Under the pieces are notes generated by a model that saw only the letters and a program-made list of their open reading frames with translations, made no database searches and was not told the origin of the DNA. A program made the position numbers and the translations under genes. A stretch of 64,000 bases of DNA from Achromobacter aloeverae. GTDB taxonomy: Bacteria > Pseudomonadota > Gammaproteobacteria > Burkholderiales > Burkholderiaceae_B. Positions 54,367-63,190 of the stretch are shown here, in pieces (positions within the stretch are counted from its first letter, which is position 1; each line of letters starts with the position of its first letter). Location: assembly GCF_004121055.1 (NCBI RefSeq), contig NZ_PYAL01000006.1:124001-188000 (forward strand), in the 5' to 3' direction.

Positions 54367-55386
54367 TCAATCGAATACCTTGGTCAGCGCGACCAGGCGG
54401 GCCAGGTCGCGGGTATACGCCGAGGCGCCCTGGGGATTCATGTGGACGGGGTCCGAGTATTGCGCGGGCGGATAGACCCAGTAATCCGGTCCGATAACGC
54501 GGAAGCCGCTGTTCCCCGGCACCCGCGTGCTGCGCGCGTCGTCGATCCGCGGGGCCGGCGCGGCGGCGTGGTCCCGTGTATTGCCCGGAATCAGGACCAC
54601 CTGGAAGCGATGGCGCCGCGCCAGCTCGCTCAACTCATCCAGCATGAAGGACGTCCGCGGGATGGCGCGGGCGAGAAACTGGGACGGGTGGTCGGTGGGC
54701 AGGCTGTATCCCTCCGGCAGGTCGCCGCTGGCGTAGTAGCTCTGGCCCTTGATGTAGTACCAGCCACGATTGGCCAGCATCTTGTCGCGTTCCTGCACGG
54801 CCTCGTCGTACTTCTGCTTGAAATGCAGATGGCTGGCGGCCGCGAATACGACGATGTCGCGCGGCAGGTCGCGGAACGGGATCAGGTCATAGAGGATGGT
54901 CTCCTCGTCACGCAGCCGGTCAAGCAGCGTCGGCCTGGGCTTGTCGTCCCAGGGGATGGTCAGGAATACGTGCGTGGGCACGTTGCCCGCGTCCAGCGCG
55001 GTCTTCAGGATGGGCAGGAAGCGCGCATCGCCCGGCAGCCCCAGGTTGTACGAACGCACGCCGTCGCCGAAGGCCTGGTCGAATTCGTCGGGCTTGAAGC
55101 CCGCCAGGGTCTTGCTGTTGCCGAAAACCAGTACGCGGTAGCGGTCCTCGGGCAGGAAGAGCTGGCTCCTGGCGAGCACCTTGAGCTTGGTATCCAGCAC
55201 CACGTCCGCCCCTGGGCGGATCATGGGCAAGGTCTCATAACAGACGTCGAGCAGTATCCATACCAAGGCGAACAGGCCCGCGAAGCGGATCACCGACTGG
55301 ATACGCCGCGTCGAGCGCGCGGGGCTGGTGGAGGTCGCCGTCGAAATGTCGGCGGACTCCAGGACTTTCACGCTTTCAGTCTGCAT
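54367..55386 (-). CDS. Membrane-anchored SGNH-like protein (AlgJ/AlgX/DltD-like partner of MBOAT)
   Basis: A 339-aa protein with one N-terminal helix (VIRFAGLFALVWILLDVCYETL, about 32-53) and a periplasmic SGNH-like domain. Block I is RVLVFGNSKTLAGFKPDEFD (Ser in GNS), and the Asp-x-x-His block is QYSDPVHMNPQGASAYTRDL near the C-terminus. ATG 55386 is preferred because AAGGA lies 8 nt upstream; 55410 adds eight residues. It precedes the MBOAT gene by 41 bp, matching AlgI/AlgJ-type pairs in which the SGNH protein accepts or transfers the acetyl group. Target polysaccharide unknown. Confidence 0.72.
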   Translation of the reverse strand: MQTESVKVLESADISTATSTSPARSTRRIQSVIRFAGLFALVWILLDVCYETLPMIRPGADVVLDTKLKVLARSQLFLPEDRYRVLVFGNSKTLAGFKPDEFDQAFGDGVRSYNLGLPGDARFLPILKTALDAGNVPTHVFLTIPWDDKPRPTLLDRLRDEETILYDLIPFRDLPRDIVVFAAASHLHFKQKYDEAVQERDKMLANRGWYYIKGQSYYASGDLPEGYSLPTDHPSQFLARAIPRTSFMLDELSELARRHRFQVVLIPGNTRDHAAAPAPRIDDARSTRVPGNSGFRVIGPDYWVYPPAQYSDPVHMNPQGASAYTRDLARLVALTKVFD

Positions 55387-55524
55387 GATGGGGATCCTTG
55401 ACAGGGTCATGCGAAAACGCTGGCAAATAGTCGCATGCCATCGTGCGCAGTCTCCATCGCCCGAAAGGCGTGGAAACGCACTAGCGACGGATGAGTTTGT
55501 CAGGTCCCCCCCGTTCCATCTCCG

Positions 55525-55878
55525 TCATTCGACGGCGGCGGTGACGATGATTTCCACCAGGATGTCCTTCGCGGCGAGGTCGCATTGCGCCGTCGCGCGG
55601 GTCGGCGCCGCACCGGGCGCGGTCCACGCATCCCAGACTTCGTTCATGCCCGCGAAATCGCGCTCCAGGTCCTTGATCCAGATTTGCGCCGTCAGCAAGC
55701 GGCTCTTGTCGGTCCCGGCTTCCGCGAGGAATTTTTCGATTTTTGCCAACGTCTGCCGCGTCTGCCCGCGGATGTCCTGGCTGCGGTCGTCGGCGGTCTG
55801 GCCGCCCACGAAAACCATGTTGTTGTAGACGACGGCACGGGAACGGCGGGTATCGGTGGCAATGCGCTTGATTTGCAT
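55525..55878 (-). CDS. RidA/YjgF-family reactive enamine/imine deaminase
   Basis: A 117-aa single-domain Rid protein: IKRIATDTRRSRAVVYNNMVFVGGQTADD, DIRGQTRQTLAKIEKFLAEAGTDKSRLL, AQIWIKDLERDFAGMNEVWDAW, and the Arg-containing APTRATAQCDLAAKDILVEIIVTAAVE (the conserved Arg that binds substrate carboxylate). Rid enzymes hydrolyse imines formed by amino-acid oxidation. It is last in the flavoenzyme operon (74 bp after the FAD subunit), so it probably removes the imine product of those oxidases. Confidence 0.88.
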   Translation of the reverse strand: MQIKRIATDTRRSRAVVYNNMVFVGGQTADDRSQDIRGQTRQTLAKIEKFLAEAGTDKSRLLTAQIWIKDLERDFAGMNEVWDAWTAPGAAPTRATAQCDLAAKDILVEIIVTAAVE

Positions 55879-55952
55879 GAGTGAGGCTCGCTCGATAAAT
55901 AGGGAAAAATAAGTGGAGAAAAACCAGGAGCGGAGAAGCACGTCCTGAAGGA

Positions 55953-57344
55953 CTATGGGTCGAGGTTGGAAAGTTCGCCTAGCGTGATGGGCTTGATGGG
56001 AGGCCGGATCCGGTAGTACCCGACTTCCTGCGGACTCACCTTGCGCTCGCTGGCTATCATCTCCGTGACCGTCAGCCCGCATAGGCGGCCTTGGCAGGGA
56101 CCCATGCCGCAGCGGCCGAAGGCCTTGGTCTGATTGGGTCCCAGGCAGCCCACCGCAACGTATTGCCTGATCCTGGCGGCGGGGACTTCCTCGCAGCGGC
56201 AAACCAGTACGCTGTCGTCGGCAGGGATGCGGTGTTCGTCCCTGGGACGGTACAACTGATCGAGCAAGGGCCGGATCCGCACCTCTCTGTCCAGCCTGGC
56301 CTGGAGTTCTTCCCGACGACCGCGCGCGGCCGGGATTTCGATCTTCTTCAGTTCACGCGCGACGGCCAGCGCCGCCAGGCGGCCTTGCGTGGCAGAGGCC
56401 TTCGCGCCCACGATGCCACGGCTGTCGCCCGCGATGTAGATACGCGTCTCCTCGATCTGGCCGTCGCCGTCCGTCACCGGCGTCCAGCATAGTTGCCTGG
56501 CGTCCCACCGATGCTCGGCCCTCAGCGACCAGCTTAGCTGGGTGTTGGGGACGACCCCTTGATGGAGCAGGATCAAGGACGACGCCAGGCGTATCCGCTT
56601 GCCCTTGTGGATGAATGCGAGGGCTTCGGCCTTTTCGGTCCCCTCGATGGCAAAGGCGCTGGCGCCGGCGTAGGTCGCGACGCCATGGGCACGGATCTTC
56701 CGCAGCATCTTCGCGCCCTTGGCCAGGTCGCTCCAGCCTCGCAGGGCGCCCAGGATATGCGGCGCGGCGCGCAGGTAATCGTCGGCGCCCGTGGTCTGGA
56801 CCAGCGCCTTGATCTTCACGCCCGCGTCCAGGTATTGCTGGGCCAGGAGCAGCAGCAGCGGTCCGCATCCGGCGATGACGACCGGTTCGGCCGGCAGCGC
56901 CCCGGATGCCTTGTACAGGATCTGGGCGGCGCCTGCCCCCATGACGCCCGGCAATGTCCATCCCGGGATCGGGAAAGGCCGTTCCATCGCGCCGCCGGCG
57001 ATCACGATGCCGCGACCTTGAACCGTCTTGCCCCGGCCATCCTGAAGATAGGACACGGTCTTATCCCTATCGACGTTCCAGACCGCGGCGCCCGCCAGAT
57101 GGGCGGCGCCGCAAGATGAAAATGCCTTGGCCAATTCCGCGCCCTGCGCATAGTCCGGGCCCAGGACCTCGCGCCGACGGTCGGATGCGTTCTCGATGGC
57201 GCGATATATCTGCCCGCCGACTCGCTGCTGCTCGTCCAGGACCGCGACGGTCAGTCCAGCGCGGCGGGCCTCCACGGCGGCGGAAAGGCCCGCCGGCCCC
57301 GCGCCGATGACGACGAGGTCAAATAGTTCGACATTCGAATTCAT
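55953..57344 (-). CDS. FAD / [2Fe-2S] amine dehydrogenase subunit (LhpF/HcnB/OoxA-like)
   Basis: A 463-aa protein with an N-terminal FAD site LVVIGAGPAGLSAAVEARRAGL (10-31), EQQRVGGQIYR, a second nucleotide motif VVIAGCGPLLLLLAQQYL, and IYIAGDSRGIVGAKASATQGRLAAL. The C-terminal Cys-rich BFD-like domain is VLVCRCEEVPAARIRQYV ... GRCGMGPCQGRLCG (CxC and CxxxxC for a 2Fe-2S cluster). It starts 1 bp after the small subunit stop. This is the large subunit of three-component D-hydroxyproline/opine/HCN-synthase-type dehydrogenases. The substrate here is unknown. Confidence 0.85.
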   Translation of the reverse strand: MNSNVELFDLVVIGAGPAGLSAAVEARRAGLTVAVLDEQQRVGGQIYRAIENASDRRREVLGPDYAQGAELAKAFSSCGAAHLAGAAVWNVDRDKTVSYLQDGRGKTVQGRGIVIAGGAMERPFPIPGWTLPGVMGAGAAQILYKASGALPAEPVVIAGCGPLLLLLAQQYLDAGVKIKALVQTTGADDYLRAAPHILGALRGWSDLAKGAKMLRKIRAHGVATYAGASAFAIEGTEKAEALAFIHKGKRIRLASSLILLHQGVVPNTQLSWSLRAEHRWDARQLCWTPVTDGDGQIEETRIYIAGDSRGIVGAKASATQGRLAALAVARELKKIEIPAARGRREELQARLDREVRIRPLLDQLYRPRDEHRIPADDSVLVCRCEEVPAARIRQYVAVGCLGPNQTKAFGRCGMGPCQGRLCGLTVTEMIASERKVSPQEVGYYRIRPPIKPITLGELSNLDP

Positions 57345-57345
57345 A

Positions 57346-57705
57346 TCAGACCTCTACGCTCCAGGCCTGCGCGCGGGAATCGCGCGGTTCCACGGCCCCT
57401 TCCTGGCGCCTGATGGCCATGCCATCGCGCGCCGGGACGAGACAGGATTGCCGGCCCGGGCGGCCGTCTATCTCAACGAGGCATTCGAAGCACACACCCA
57501 TCATGCAGTAAGGCGCGCGCGGGGCGCCGGATACGGGGGTGGACCTGAATGAACGCACGCCGCAAGCCAGCAAGGCCGCGGCGACGCTGATGCCCTCGGC
57601 AACCTCCAGCGGCCTGCCTTCGAAGTGGATGCGGACCTTTTTCGCGCGCGGTTCATGCTCCGTCGTGAACAGGGATACAGGTGTTTCGTGGGTGTCAGTG
57701 GGCAT
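57346..57705 (-). CDS. [2Fe-2S] small subunit of the amine dehydrogenase (LhpE/HcnA-like)
   Basis: A 119-aa ferredoxin-like subunit: VRIHFEGRPLEVAEGISVAAALLACGV, then APYCMMGVCFECLVEIDGRPGRQSCLVPARDGM with Cys 67, 72, 75 and 88 in the C-x4-C-x2-C-x12-C spacing of plant-type 2Fe-2S clusters. ATG 57705 lies inside the last codons of the oxidase gene (11-bp overlap). It shuttles electrons between the two flavin subunits. Confidence 0.87.
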   Translation of the reverse strand: MPTDTHETPVSLFTTEHEPRAKKVRIHFEGRPLEVAEGISVAAALLACGVRSFRSTPVSGAPRAPYCMMGVCFECLVEIDGRPGRQSCLVPARDGMAIRRQEGAVEPRDSRAQAWSVEV

Positions 57706-58828
57706 TGTTGAATTTCCTGTTCGGGTCAAGGAAACGCTCGCCGGCGAACTGCCCCACATCGTCGGGGGCAGGCTGGACGCCGGCGATCCACGGCCCGATT
57801 TCATACGCATGGGCGCCGGCCAGGGACACGCCGCTGTGGCTGGTCGCGATGAACGCCCCCGGGAATGCCGGCGATTCCTGGTAGATCGGCGCGCCGTCGG
57901 GCGTCATGACGCGCAGCGCGCCCCATGCCCGGACCAGTTTTACCGAAGACAAAAGAGGGAAAGTCATGACTGCGCGCCTGGCGATCCATTCGATGGCGGC
58001 CACGGTCGTTCCATCGTCCAGGCCTACGTCTTCGACGGAGAACCCCAGCTGGACGGTGCCTTCCGCCGTCTGGCGCGCCTTGTTGGTGGGATAGGGCAGG
58101 AATTTCTTCAGCCTTTCGGTGATGAGCACCTGCCCCCGGTTGGCCAGCACCGGGGCATGCAGGCCCAGTTGCGAGGCCAGCTTGTCGTTGCTCAAGCCCG
58201 CCGCCAGGACGATCCTGTCGGCCCTCCACACACGGCCGTCGGCTGACCTGGCCTGGAAGCGCCGGGCGCCTTGGTCCGCTCCGACCTCGTGCACGTCCAC
58301 GCCGTTGAACACGCGACCGCCATGAAGCTTCAGGCCGGCGTGCAATGCATGAAGCAGCTTCAATGGATTTACGTGACCATCCAGGTGGCACCAGCTGCCA
58401 CCGACGACACGCGGTCCGATTTCGGGCAGGCGCGCCTTCAGTTCCTGGTGATTCAACATCTCGAACGGCGTGCGGCCGTCAGTGTCGATGGCGGCCAGCA
58501 GGGCTCGCCGCTCGGCGACTTCCTGCTCGCTGAACCCGATCCAGAAGCCGCCGTTCTGCTGCAGATCCACGTCGACACCCGTGAGATCCAGCAGTTCCCT
58601 GGCCAAAGGGCCCCAATGGTCTACCGCATCGCGGCTCCATCGCGCATAGCGCGGGAACCCGGCGCCCTTGCTTTGCAGCCAGACCAGGCCGAAGTTCCCG
58701 CGTGAAGCGCGGTGCGCGATATCTCCCTGGTCCAGCAAGGTTACGGCAGCGCCCGTCTTGGCCGCGCCGTACGCAATGGCGGCGCCGACCAGGCCGCCGC
58801 CGACGACAATAATTTCATTTGAAGGCAT
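57695..58828 (-). CDS. FAD-dependent D-amino-acid-oxidase-fold subunit (LhpB/HcnC/OoxB-like)
   Basis: A 377-aa DAAO-superfamily flavoprotein: EIIVVGGGLVGAAIAYGAAKTGAAVTLLDQGD (GxGxxG at 9-14), RASRGNFGLVWLQSKG, GGSWCHLDGHVNPLKLLHAL, VLANRGQVLITERL, RAWGALRVMTPDGAPIYQESPAFPGAFIATSHSGVSLAGAHA. It oxidises a secondary amine or D-imino/amino acid. Together with the two iron-sulfur subunits downstream it forms a complete heterotrimer. It overlaps the small subunit by 11 bp. No signal peptide, so oxidation is cytoplasmic and electrons go to the respiratory chain. Confidence 0.86.
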   Translation of the reverse strand: MPSNEIIVVGGGLVGAAIAYGAAKTGAAVTLLDQGDIAHRASRGNFGLVWLQSKGAGFPRYARWSRDAVDHWGPLARELLDLTGVDVDLQQNGGFWIGFSEQEVAERRALLAAIDTDGRTPFEMLNHQELKARLPEIGPRVVGGSWCHLDGHVNPLKLLHALHAGLKLHGGRVFNGVDVHEVGADQGARRFQARSADGRVWRADRIVLAAGLSNDKLASQLGLHAPVLANRGQVLITERLKKFLPYPTNKARQTAEGTVQLGFSVEDVGLDDGTTVAAIEWIARRAVMTFPLLSSVKLVRAWGALRVMTPDGAPIYQESPAFPGAFIATSHSGVSLAGAHAYEIGPWIAGVQPAPDDVGQFAGERFLDPNRKFNNAH

Positions 58829-58913
58829 AAAAATTCATTGGAGCTATCGAGGAGGATCGGCTCCCCGCCAGTACGCCAGGCGCCCGCGCCGGGAAGGGAG
58901 CGCTGCGCCCGTC

Positions 58914-59894
58914 TTATTCGAGCGTGATGTGGTTGCGCTTTATCACTTCGCCCCATCGAGCGCTGTCGGCATCGAGCATCTGCTTGAATTCCGCGACCGA
59001 CGCCGGGGCCACTTTCGCGCCGAGGTTTTCGTGCTTCTTGATCACGGCGGGATCGGCGAGTACCGCGTTGATTTCGCGATTGAGCCTGTCCACGATTGCC
59101 GGGGGCATATTGGCCGGGCCGACGACGCCGCCCCAGGTCTCCATTTCCAGCGCCGGGTAGCCTGCCTCGCGGACTGTCGGCACGTCGGGCAGCGACGCGG
59201 CGCGGGTCGGCCCGGTGATCGCCAAGGCATGGATGCGGCCGGCCCGCACCTGCGGTTCCATGGAAGTGAAGTTGCTGAACATCATCTGGATTTGTCCGGT
59301 CGACAGATCCAGTTCGGCCGCGGGGGCGCTCTTGTAGGGCACGTGGGTCAGGTGGGCGCCGGAAAGATTTCCGAACAAGGCGCCCAGCACATGCAGCGCG
59401 GTGCCCGTACCCGTGGATCCGTAGAACACCTCGCCGGGGTGCGCCTTGGCGTAGTCCACGAACTGGGCGACCGTCTTGACGGGGAGCTTCGGACTGACGC
59501 CAAGCAGGTTGGGTTGCGTCCACTGCCTGGCGATGGGCGTGAAATCTCGCGCCGGATCGTAGGGCAGCGACTTCGCCGTCAGCGCCGTTACCGTGTACGT
59601 CGCAAGATTGGCGTTGCCGATGGTATAGCCGTCAGGCGCGGCCTTGGCCACGACTTCCAGGCCGATGACCCCGGACGCGCCGGGTTTGTTGTCGATGATG
59701 ATGGCTTGCCCTAGCCGCTTGCTCAGGCCCTCGGCCAGCACGCGGGCCGTGCCGTCCGCCGCGCCGCCTGCCGCGGCGTTGACGACGAACCGGATGGGCC
59801 TGTCGGGCCACTCGGCGTGGGCCGGCAGCGGGCCCAGGACCGCCCCCAAGGATATGGCGGCCAGCCATGATCGACGCGCGATGCTCAAGACCAT
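58914..59894 (-). CDS. Bug/TctC-type periplasmic binding protein (flavoenzyme operon)
   Basis: A 326-aa receptor with a good signal peptide (MVLSIARRSWLAAISLGAVLGPLPAHA, cleavage after 27). The fold follows: WPDRPIRFVVNAAAGGAADGTARVLAEGL, IIDNKPGASGVIGLEVVAKAAPDGYTIGNANLATY, YGSTGTGTALHVLGALF and VPYKSAPAAELDLSTGQIQMMFSN. It is more divergent from the 37-41 kb tandem than those are from each other. Located between the LysR gene and the oxidase, it likely binds the substrate or inducer of the operon. No cognate TctAB permease is in the window. Confidence 0.92.
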   Translation of the reverse strand: MVLSIARRSWLAAISLGAVLGPLPAHAEWPDRPIRFVVNAAAGGAADGTARVLAEGLSKRLGQAIIIDNKPGASGVIGLEVVAKAAPDGYTIGNANLATYTVTALTAKSLPYDPARDFTPIARQWTQPNLLGVSPKLPVKTVAQFVDYAKAHPGEVFYGSTGTGTALHVLGALFGNLSGAHLTHVPYKSAPAAELDLSTGQIQMMFSNFTSMEPQVRAGRIHALAITGPTRAASLPDVPTVREAGYPALEMETWGGVVGPANMPPAIVDRLNREINAVLADPAVIKKHENLGAKVAPASVAEFKQMLDADSARWGEVIKRNHITLE

Positions 59895-59949
59895 AAGGAT
59901 TCCCCATGTGAATTATTTGAGGCTCCATCCTAAAAAGTCATCGCGCGGA

Positions 59950-59961
59950 CATCCATGGATG
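59950..59961. promoter_or_regulatory. 12-bp perfect palindrome CATCCATGGATG between lysR and the Bug gene
   Basis: A perfect palindrome in the 67-bp gap upstream of the Bug-led operon, 56 bp from its start. It may be part of the LysR-type regulator's binding region. Related CATGGATG text recurs at about 59980 inside the lysR 3' end. Confidence 0.3.
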
Positions 59962-60882
59962 CTAGGTGATCAACCTATGCATGGATGTTATGTTTTCCCC
60001 ATGCGCCGCGGCAACCAGGCGGATAAGTTCCCGTGCCGGCGGGGATAACCGCGTATCGCTCATTGCCGTCGCATAGACGGTGTAGACCAGCGACGGCCTG
60101 AGGGGCAGGGTCACGCCGCCACGGGCCTGGTGCTTGATGCCGGTCAGGCGGTCCACGATCGCGACACCCAGGCCTTCCAGGCAGAGATCGCTGATGGATT
60201 GGAAGAGCGAGGCCTCCACCATCGCATCGACCCGCAGGCCGTTGGCGCCCAGCCAGGCATTCAGGCGCGAACGGAACGTGCCTATCGGAAGTATGAAAGG
60301 CAGCCCGGCCAGGTCTTTCGCCCCCATATGGCTTGCTTGCGGGTCCAGCCACCGGGACGTGCCGATGCAGACGCAGTCCGCGGAGAACTCCGCGACGGTT
60401 TCGAGGTTCCCCAGCGAAAGCGTGTCCCCGGTCAATCCGATATCGGCCCGGCGTGTCTTGACGTGGCGCGCCACGTCCCCATAGGAAGCGACCTGCAGGC
60501 TGACCAGGACGTCAGGGAATTTTTGCCTCAGCTGGGCAACGACCCAGGGCATGATCGAATGGCCTATCGAAGGGATGGTGCATATGGTCAGGTGCCCCAG
60601 CTTCTGCTTTCTGAGCTGTTCCGAGAAATCGACGATCTGTTCCAGGCCCAGGAAGGACTGCTGCACCTTGGCCATCAGCGCGTGCGCTTCATCGGTGGGC
60701 TTGACCGTGCGCCCGCTCTTGGCGAACAAAAGGAACCCGACGGATTTCTGCAGGTCGGTGATCAGCCTGCTCATCGCGGGCTGGGAAATCCCGAGCGCGT
60801 CGGCCCCGGCGCTGATGCCGTTGTTCAGCATCGCCGCCTGGAATGCTTCGATCATCCGGTAGGTCACGTTTCGCTGGTTCAT
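59962..60882 (-). CDS. LysR-type transcriptional regulator
   Basis: A 306-aa LTTR. The N-terminal winged helix is YRMIEAFQAAMLNNGISAGADALGISQPAMSRLITDLQKSVGFLLFAKSGRTVKPTDEAHALMAKV (about 8-75), of the OccR/NocR-like subgroup by its MEAFxAxM start. The effector-binding domain begins near HLTICTIPSIGHSIMPWVV. ATG 60882 is used; a TTG 3 bp upstream is less likely. Unusually for LTTRs it lies in the same orientation as, and directly upstream of, the operon it presumably controls. Confidence 0.9.
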   Translation of the reverse strand: MNQRNVTYRMIEAFQAAMLNNGISAGADALGISQPAMSRLITDLQKSVGFLLFAKSGRTVKPTDEAHALMAKVQQSFLGLEQIVDFSEQLRKQKLGHLTICTIPSIGHSIMPWVVAQLRQKFPDVLVSLQVASYGDVARHVKTRRADIGLTGDTLSLGNLETVAEFSADCVCIGTSRWLDPQASHMGAKDLAGLPFILPIGTFRSRLNAWLGANGLRVDAMVEASLFQSISDLCLEGLGVAIVDRLTGIKHQARGGVTLPLRPSLVYTVYATAMSDTRLSPPARELIRLVAAAHGENITSMHRLIT

Positions 60883-60947
60883 CAACCGAGTCCGCTTATC
60901 TCACAGGCCAGGAAAATGCCGGGCGGTTGCCACGGCGGGCGCGGCGT

Positions 60948-62174
60948 TTATCCGAAAAACCAATAGCACACACCGATCGACGCCAATACTCCGGCCAGGT
61001 CCGCCAGCAGGGCGCATCCCACCGCATGCCGCGCCCGGCGGATGCCGACGGCGCCGAAGTACACCGCCAGGACATAGAAGGTGGTTTCCGTGCTGCCCTG
61101 CATCGTCGCGGCCAGCAGGGCCGGAAAACTGTCCACCCCGAAGTGGGACATGGTGTCCAGCATCATGGCCCTTGCGGCGCTGCCGGAGAAGGGCTTGACC
61201 AGCGCCGTGGGCAGCGCGTCGACGAAACGGGTGTCCAGGCCCGCCGCGTGGGCCAGCCAGCGGATACCGTCCAGCAGGAAATCCAGCGCGCCCGACGCCC
61301 GCAATACCCCGACCGCGCACAGCATCGCCACGAGATAGGGCAACAGGTCGCGGGCGATGTCGAAGCCCTGGCGCGCGCCGTCGATGAAGCTTTCGTACAG
61401 CGGCACCTTCTTCCAGGCGCCGGCCACCAGGAAGGCCATGATGATGCCGAACAGCGCCAGGTTCCCCAGCAGGGACGACAGCGCGTTGATGGCGACCGAC
61501 GACAGGCCGGCCAGCAGCGCGCCGAAACCGCCCAGCACCAGCGCCGCCCCGCACAGCCACAGCAGCACCACCGGATCGTGCAGGCGCAGCCGCTGGCAGC
61601 AGGCGACGGCCAGCAGCCCCGTCAAGGTGGACGCGCAGGTCGCCAGCAGGATGGGCAGGAACACCAGCGTCGGATCGGCGGCCCCCTGCTGGGCCCGATA
61701 CATGAACAGGGTGACCGGCAGCACCGTCAGCGACGAGGCATTGAGCACCAGGAACAGGATCTGTGCGTTGCTGGCGGCGTCCGGCGTGGGGTTGAGCGTT
61801 TGCAGCTCGCGCATCGCGCGCAGCCCGATGGGCGTGGCGGCGTTGTCCAGCCCCAGCCCGTTGGCGGCGAAATTCAAGGTGATCAGGCCGATGGCGGGAT
61901 GACCGCGCGGGACTTCCGGCATCAGGCGGGCGAACAGCGGACCCAGCAGGCCCGCCAGGCGCTCCACCAGGCCGGCTTGTTCGGCGATGCGCAGGAACCC
62001 CAGCCAGAGCGTCAGCGTGCCGAACAGCAGCACCATGATTTCCACCGACAGCCGCGCCATGTCGAACAGCGCGGCAACCATGGCGGCGAAGACCCGCGGT
62101 TCCCCTCCCAGCCAGCGCGCCAGCGCGGCGCCCGACGCCGCGACAAAGAAAGCCAGCCAGAGCCGGTTCAGCAT
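60948..62174 (-). CDS. Fused SpmA/SpmB-like nucleoside-recognition (Gate) membrane protein
   Basis: A 408-aa polytopic protein combining two homologous halves. The first (about 1-200) has IGLITLNFAANGLGLDNAATPIGLRAMRELQ, the SpmA/Gate motif. The second (about 235-408) has YESFIDGARQGFDIARDLLPYLVAML and TMQGSTETTFYVLAVYFGAVGIRR, the SpmB motif. Bacillus encodes the halves as separate genes; proteobacterial fusions are not sporulation proteins. The substrate is unknown. It is 4 bp downstream of def on the same strand. Confidence 0.85.
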   Translation of the reverse strand: MLNRLWLAFFVAASGAALARWLGGEPRVFAAMVAALFDMARLSVEIMVLLFGTLTLWLGFLRIAEQAGLVERLAGLLGPLFARLMPEVPRGHPAIGLITLNFAANGLGLDNAATPIGLRAMRELQTLNPTPDAASNAQILFLVLNASSLTVLPVTLFMYRAQQGAADPTLVFLPILLATCASTLTGLLAVACCQRLRLHDPVVLLWLCGAALVLGGFGALLAGLSSVAINALSSLLGNLALFGIIMAFLVAGAWKKVPLYESFIDGARQGFDIARDLLPYLVAMLCAVGVLRASGALDFLLDGIRWLAHAAGLDTRFVDALPTALVKPFSGSAARAMMLDTMSHFGVDSFPALLAATMQGSTETTFYVLAVYFGAVGIRRARHAVGCALLADLAGVLASIGVCYWFFG

Positions 62175-62178
62175 GCTC

Positions 62179-62712
62179 TCAGTCGTCGCTGTTGGGATCG
62201 AGATGCGGGAACAGGACTTCCGTGTAGCCGAGCCGGGTCAGGTCGGTCATGCGGGTCGGATACAGGCGGCCGATCAGGTGGTCGCATTCATGCTGCACCA
62301 CGCGCGCGTGGAAACCCTCGGCCTCGCGCTCGATGGGGGTACCCGCCGGATCGAAACCCGCATAGCGGATGTGGCGGTAGCGCGGCACCACGCCACGCAG
62401 GCCGGGCACGGACAGGCAGCCCTCCCAGCCTTCCTCCATCTCGTCGCCGATCGGCGTAATGACGGGATTGCACAGGATGGTGCGCGGCACGGCCGGGGCG
62501 TCCGGATAGCGCTCGCTGCGGTCGAAGCCGAAGATCACCAGTTGCAGGTCGATGCCGATCTGCGGCGCGGCCAGACCGACGCCGCCGGCGGCCGCCATGG
62601 TCTCGAACATGTCTTCGATCAAGGCCTGCAGCTCGGGCGTGCCGAAGGCCTGCACCGGCTGCGCCACGCGCAGCAGGCGCGGGTCGCCCATCTTGAGGAT
62701 CTGGCGAATCAT
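62179..62712 (-). CDS. def: Peptide deformylase
   Basis: Removes N-formyl from nascent proteins. The 177-aa enzyme has motif 1 [10 protein letters not shown] (about 46-55), motif 2 EGCLSVPG (about 94-101; metal-ligand Cys) and motif 3 QHECDHLIG (HExxH-type His residues with catalytic Glu). ATG 62712 was chosen because [14 protein letters not shown] is the conserved start. It begins 1 bp after the gloA stop, so the two are coupled. Confidence 0.95.
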   Translation of the reverse strand: MIRQILKMGDPRLLRVAQPVQAFGTPELQALIEDMFETMAAAGGVGLAAPQIGIDLQLVIFGFDRSERYPDAPAVPRTILCNPVITPIGDEMEEGWEGCLSVPGLRGVVPRYRHIRYAGFDPAGTPIEREAEGFHARVVQHECDHLIGRLYPTRMTDLTRLGYTEVLFPHLDPNSDD

Positions 62713-62713
62713 G

Positions 62714-63109
62714 TCAGTCGGCCTGGTTGCCGCGCTGGATGAATTCGATCTTGTAGCCGTCCGGGTCCTCGACGAAGGCGATGACGGTGGTGCCATGCTT
62801 CATCGGGCCGGCTTCGCGCGTCACCTTGCCGCCCCGCTCGCGCACCTTGTCACAGGCTTCGTAGGCGTTGGCGACTTCCAGGGCGATATGGCCATAGCCA
62901 TTGCCGAGGTCGTAGCTGGGCGTGTCCCAGTTGTGCGTCAGTTCCAGCACGGCGCCGTCTTTTTCATCCTGGTAGCCGACGAAGGCCAGGGTGAACTTGC
63001 CGTCGGGATAGTCTTTCTTGCGCAACAGGCGCATGCCCAGCACATGGGTGTAGAACTCGATCGACTTTTCCAGGTTGCCGACGCGCAGCATGGTGTGAAG
63101 AATACGCAT
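62714..63109 (-). CDS. gloA: Lactoylglutathione lyase (glyoxalase I)
   Basis: A 131-aa VOC-fold metalloenzyme detoxifying methylglyoxal. Sequence: [37 protein letters not shown] (metal His at position 5), [26 protein letters not shown] (Glu and His ligands), and [19 protein letters not shown] (final Glu). Standard proteobacterial length. Translationally adjacent to def. Confidence 0.96.
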   Translation of the reverse strand: MRILHTMLRVGNLEKSIEFYTHVLGMRLLRKKDYPDGKFTLAFVGYQDEKDGAVLELTHNWDTPSYDLGNGYGHIALEVANAYEACDKVRERGGKVTREAGPMKHGTTVIAFVEDPDGYKIEFIQRGNQAD

Positions 63110-63190
63110 GGGGTAGGACTCCTAGTGCAAAGCGATATTGTAGAAGTAGCTGATCATAAACCCATGGCCGTGGCTCGACGCCGGAAACGC

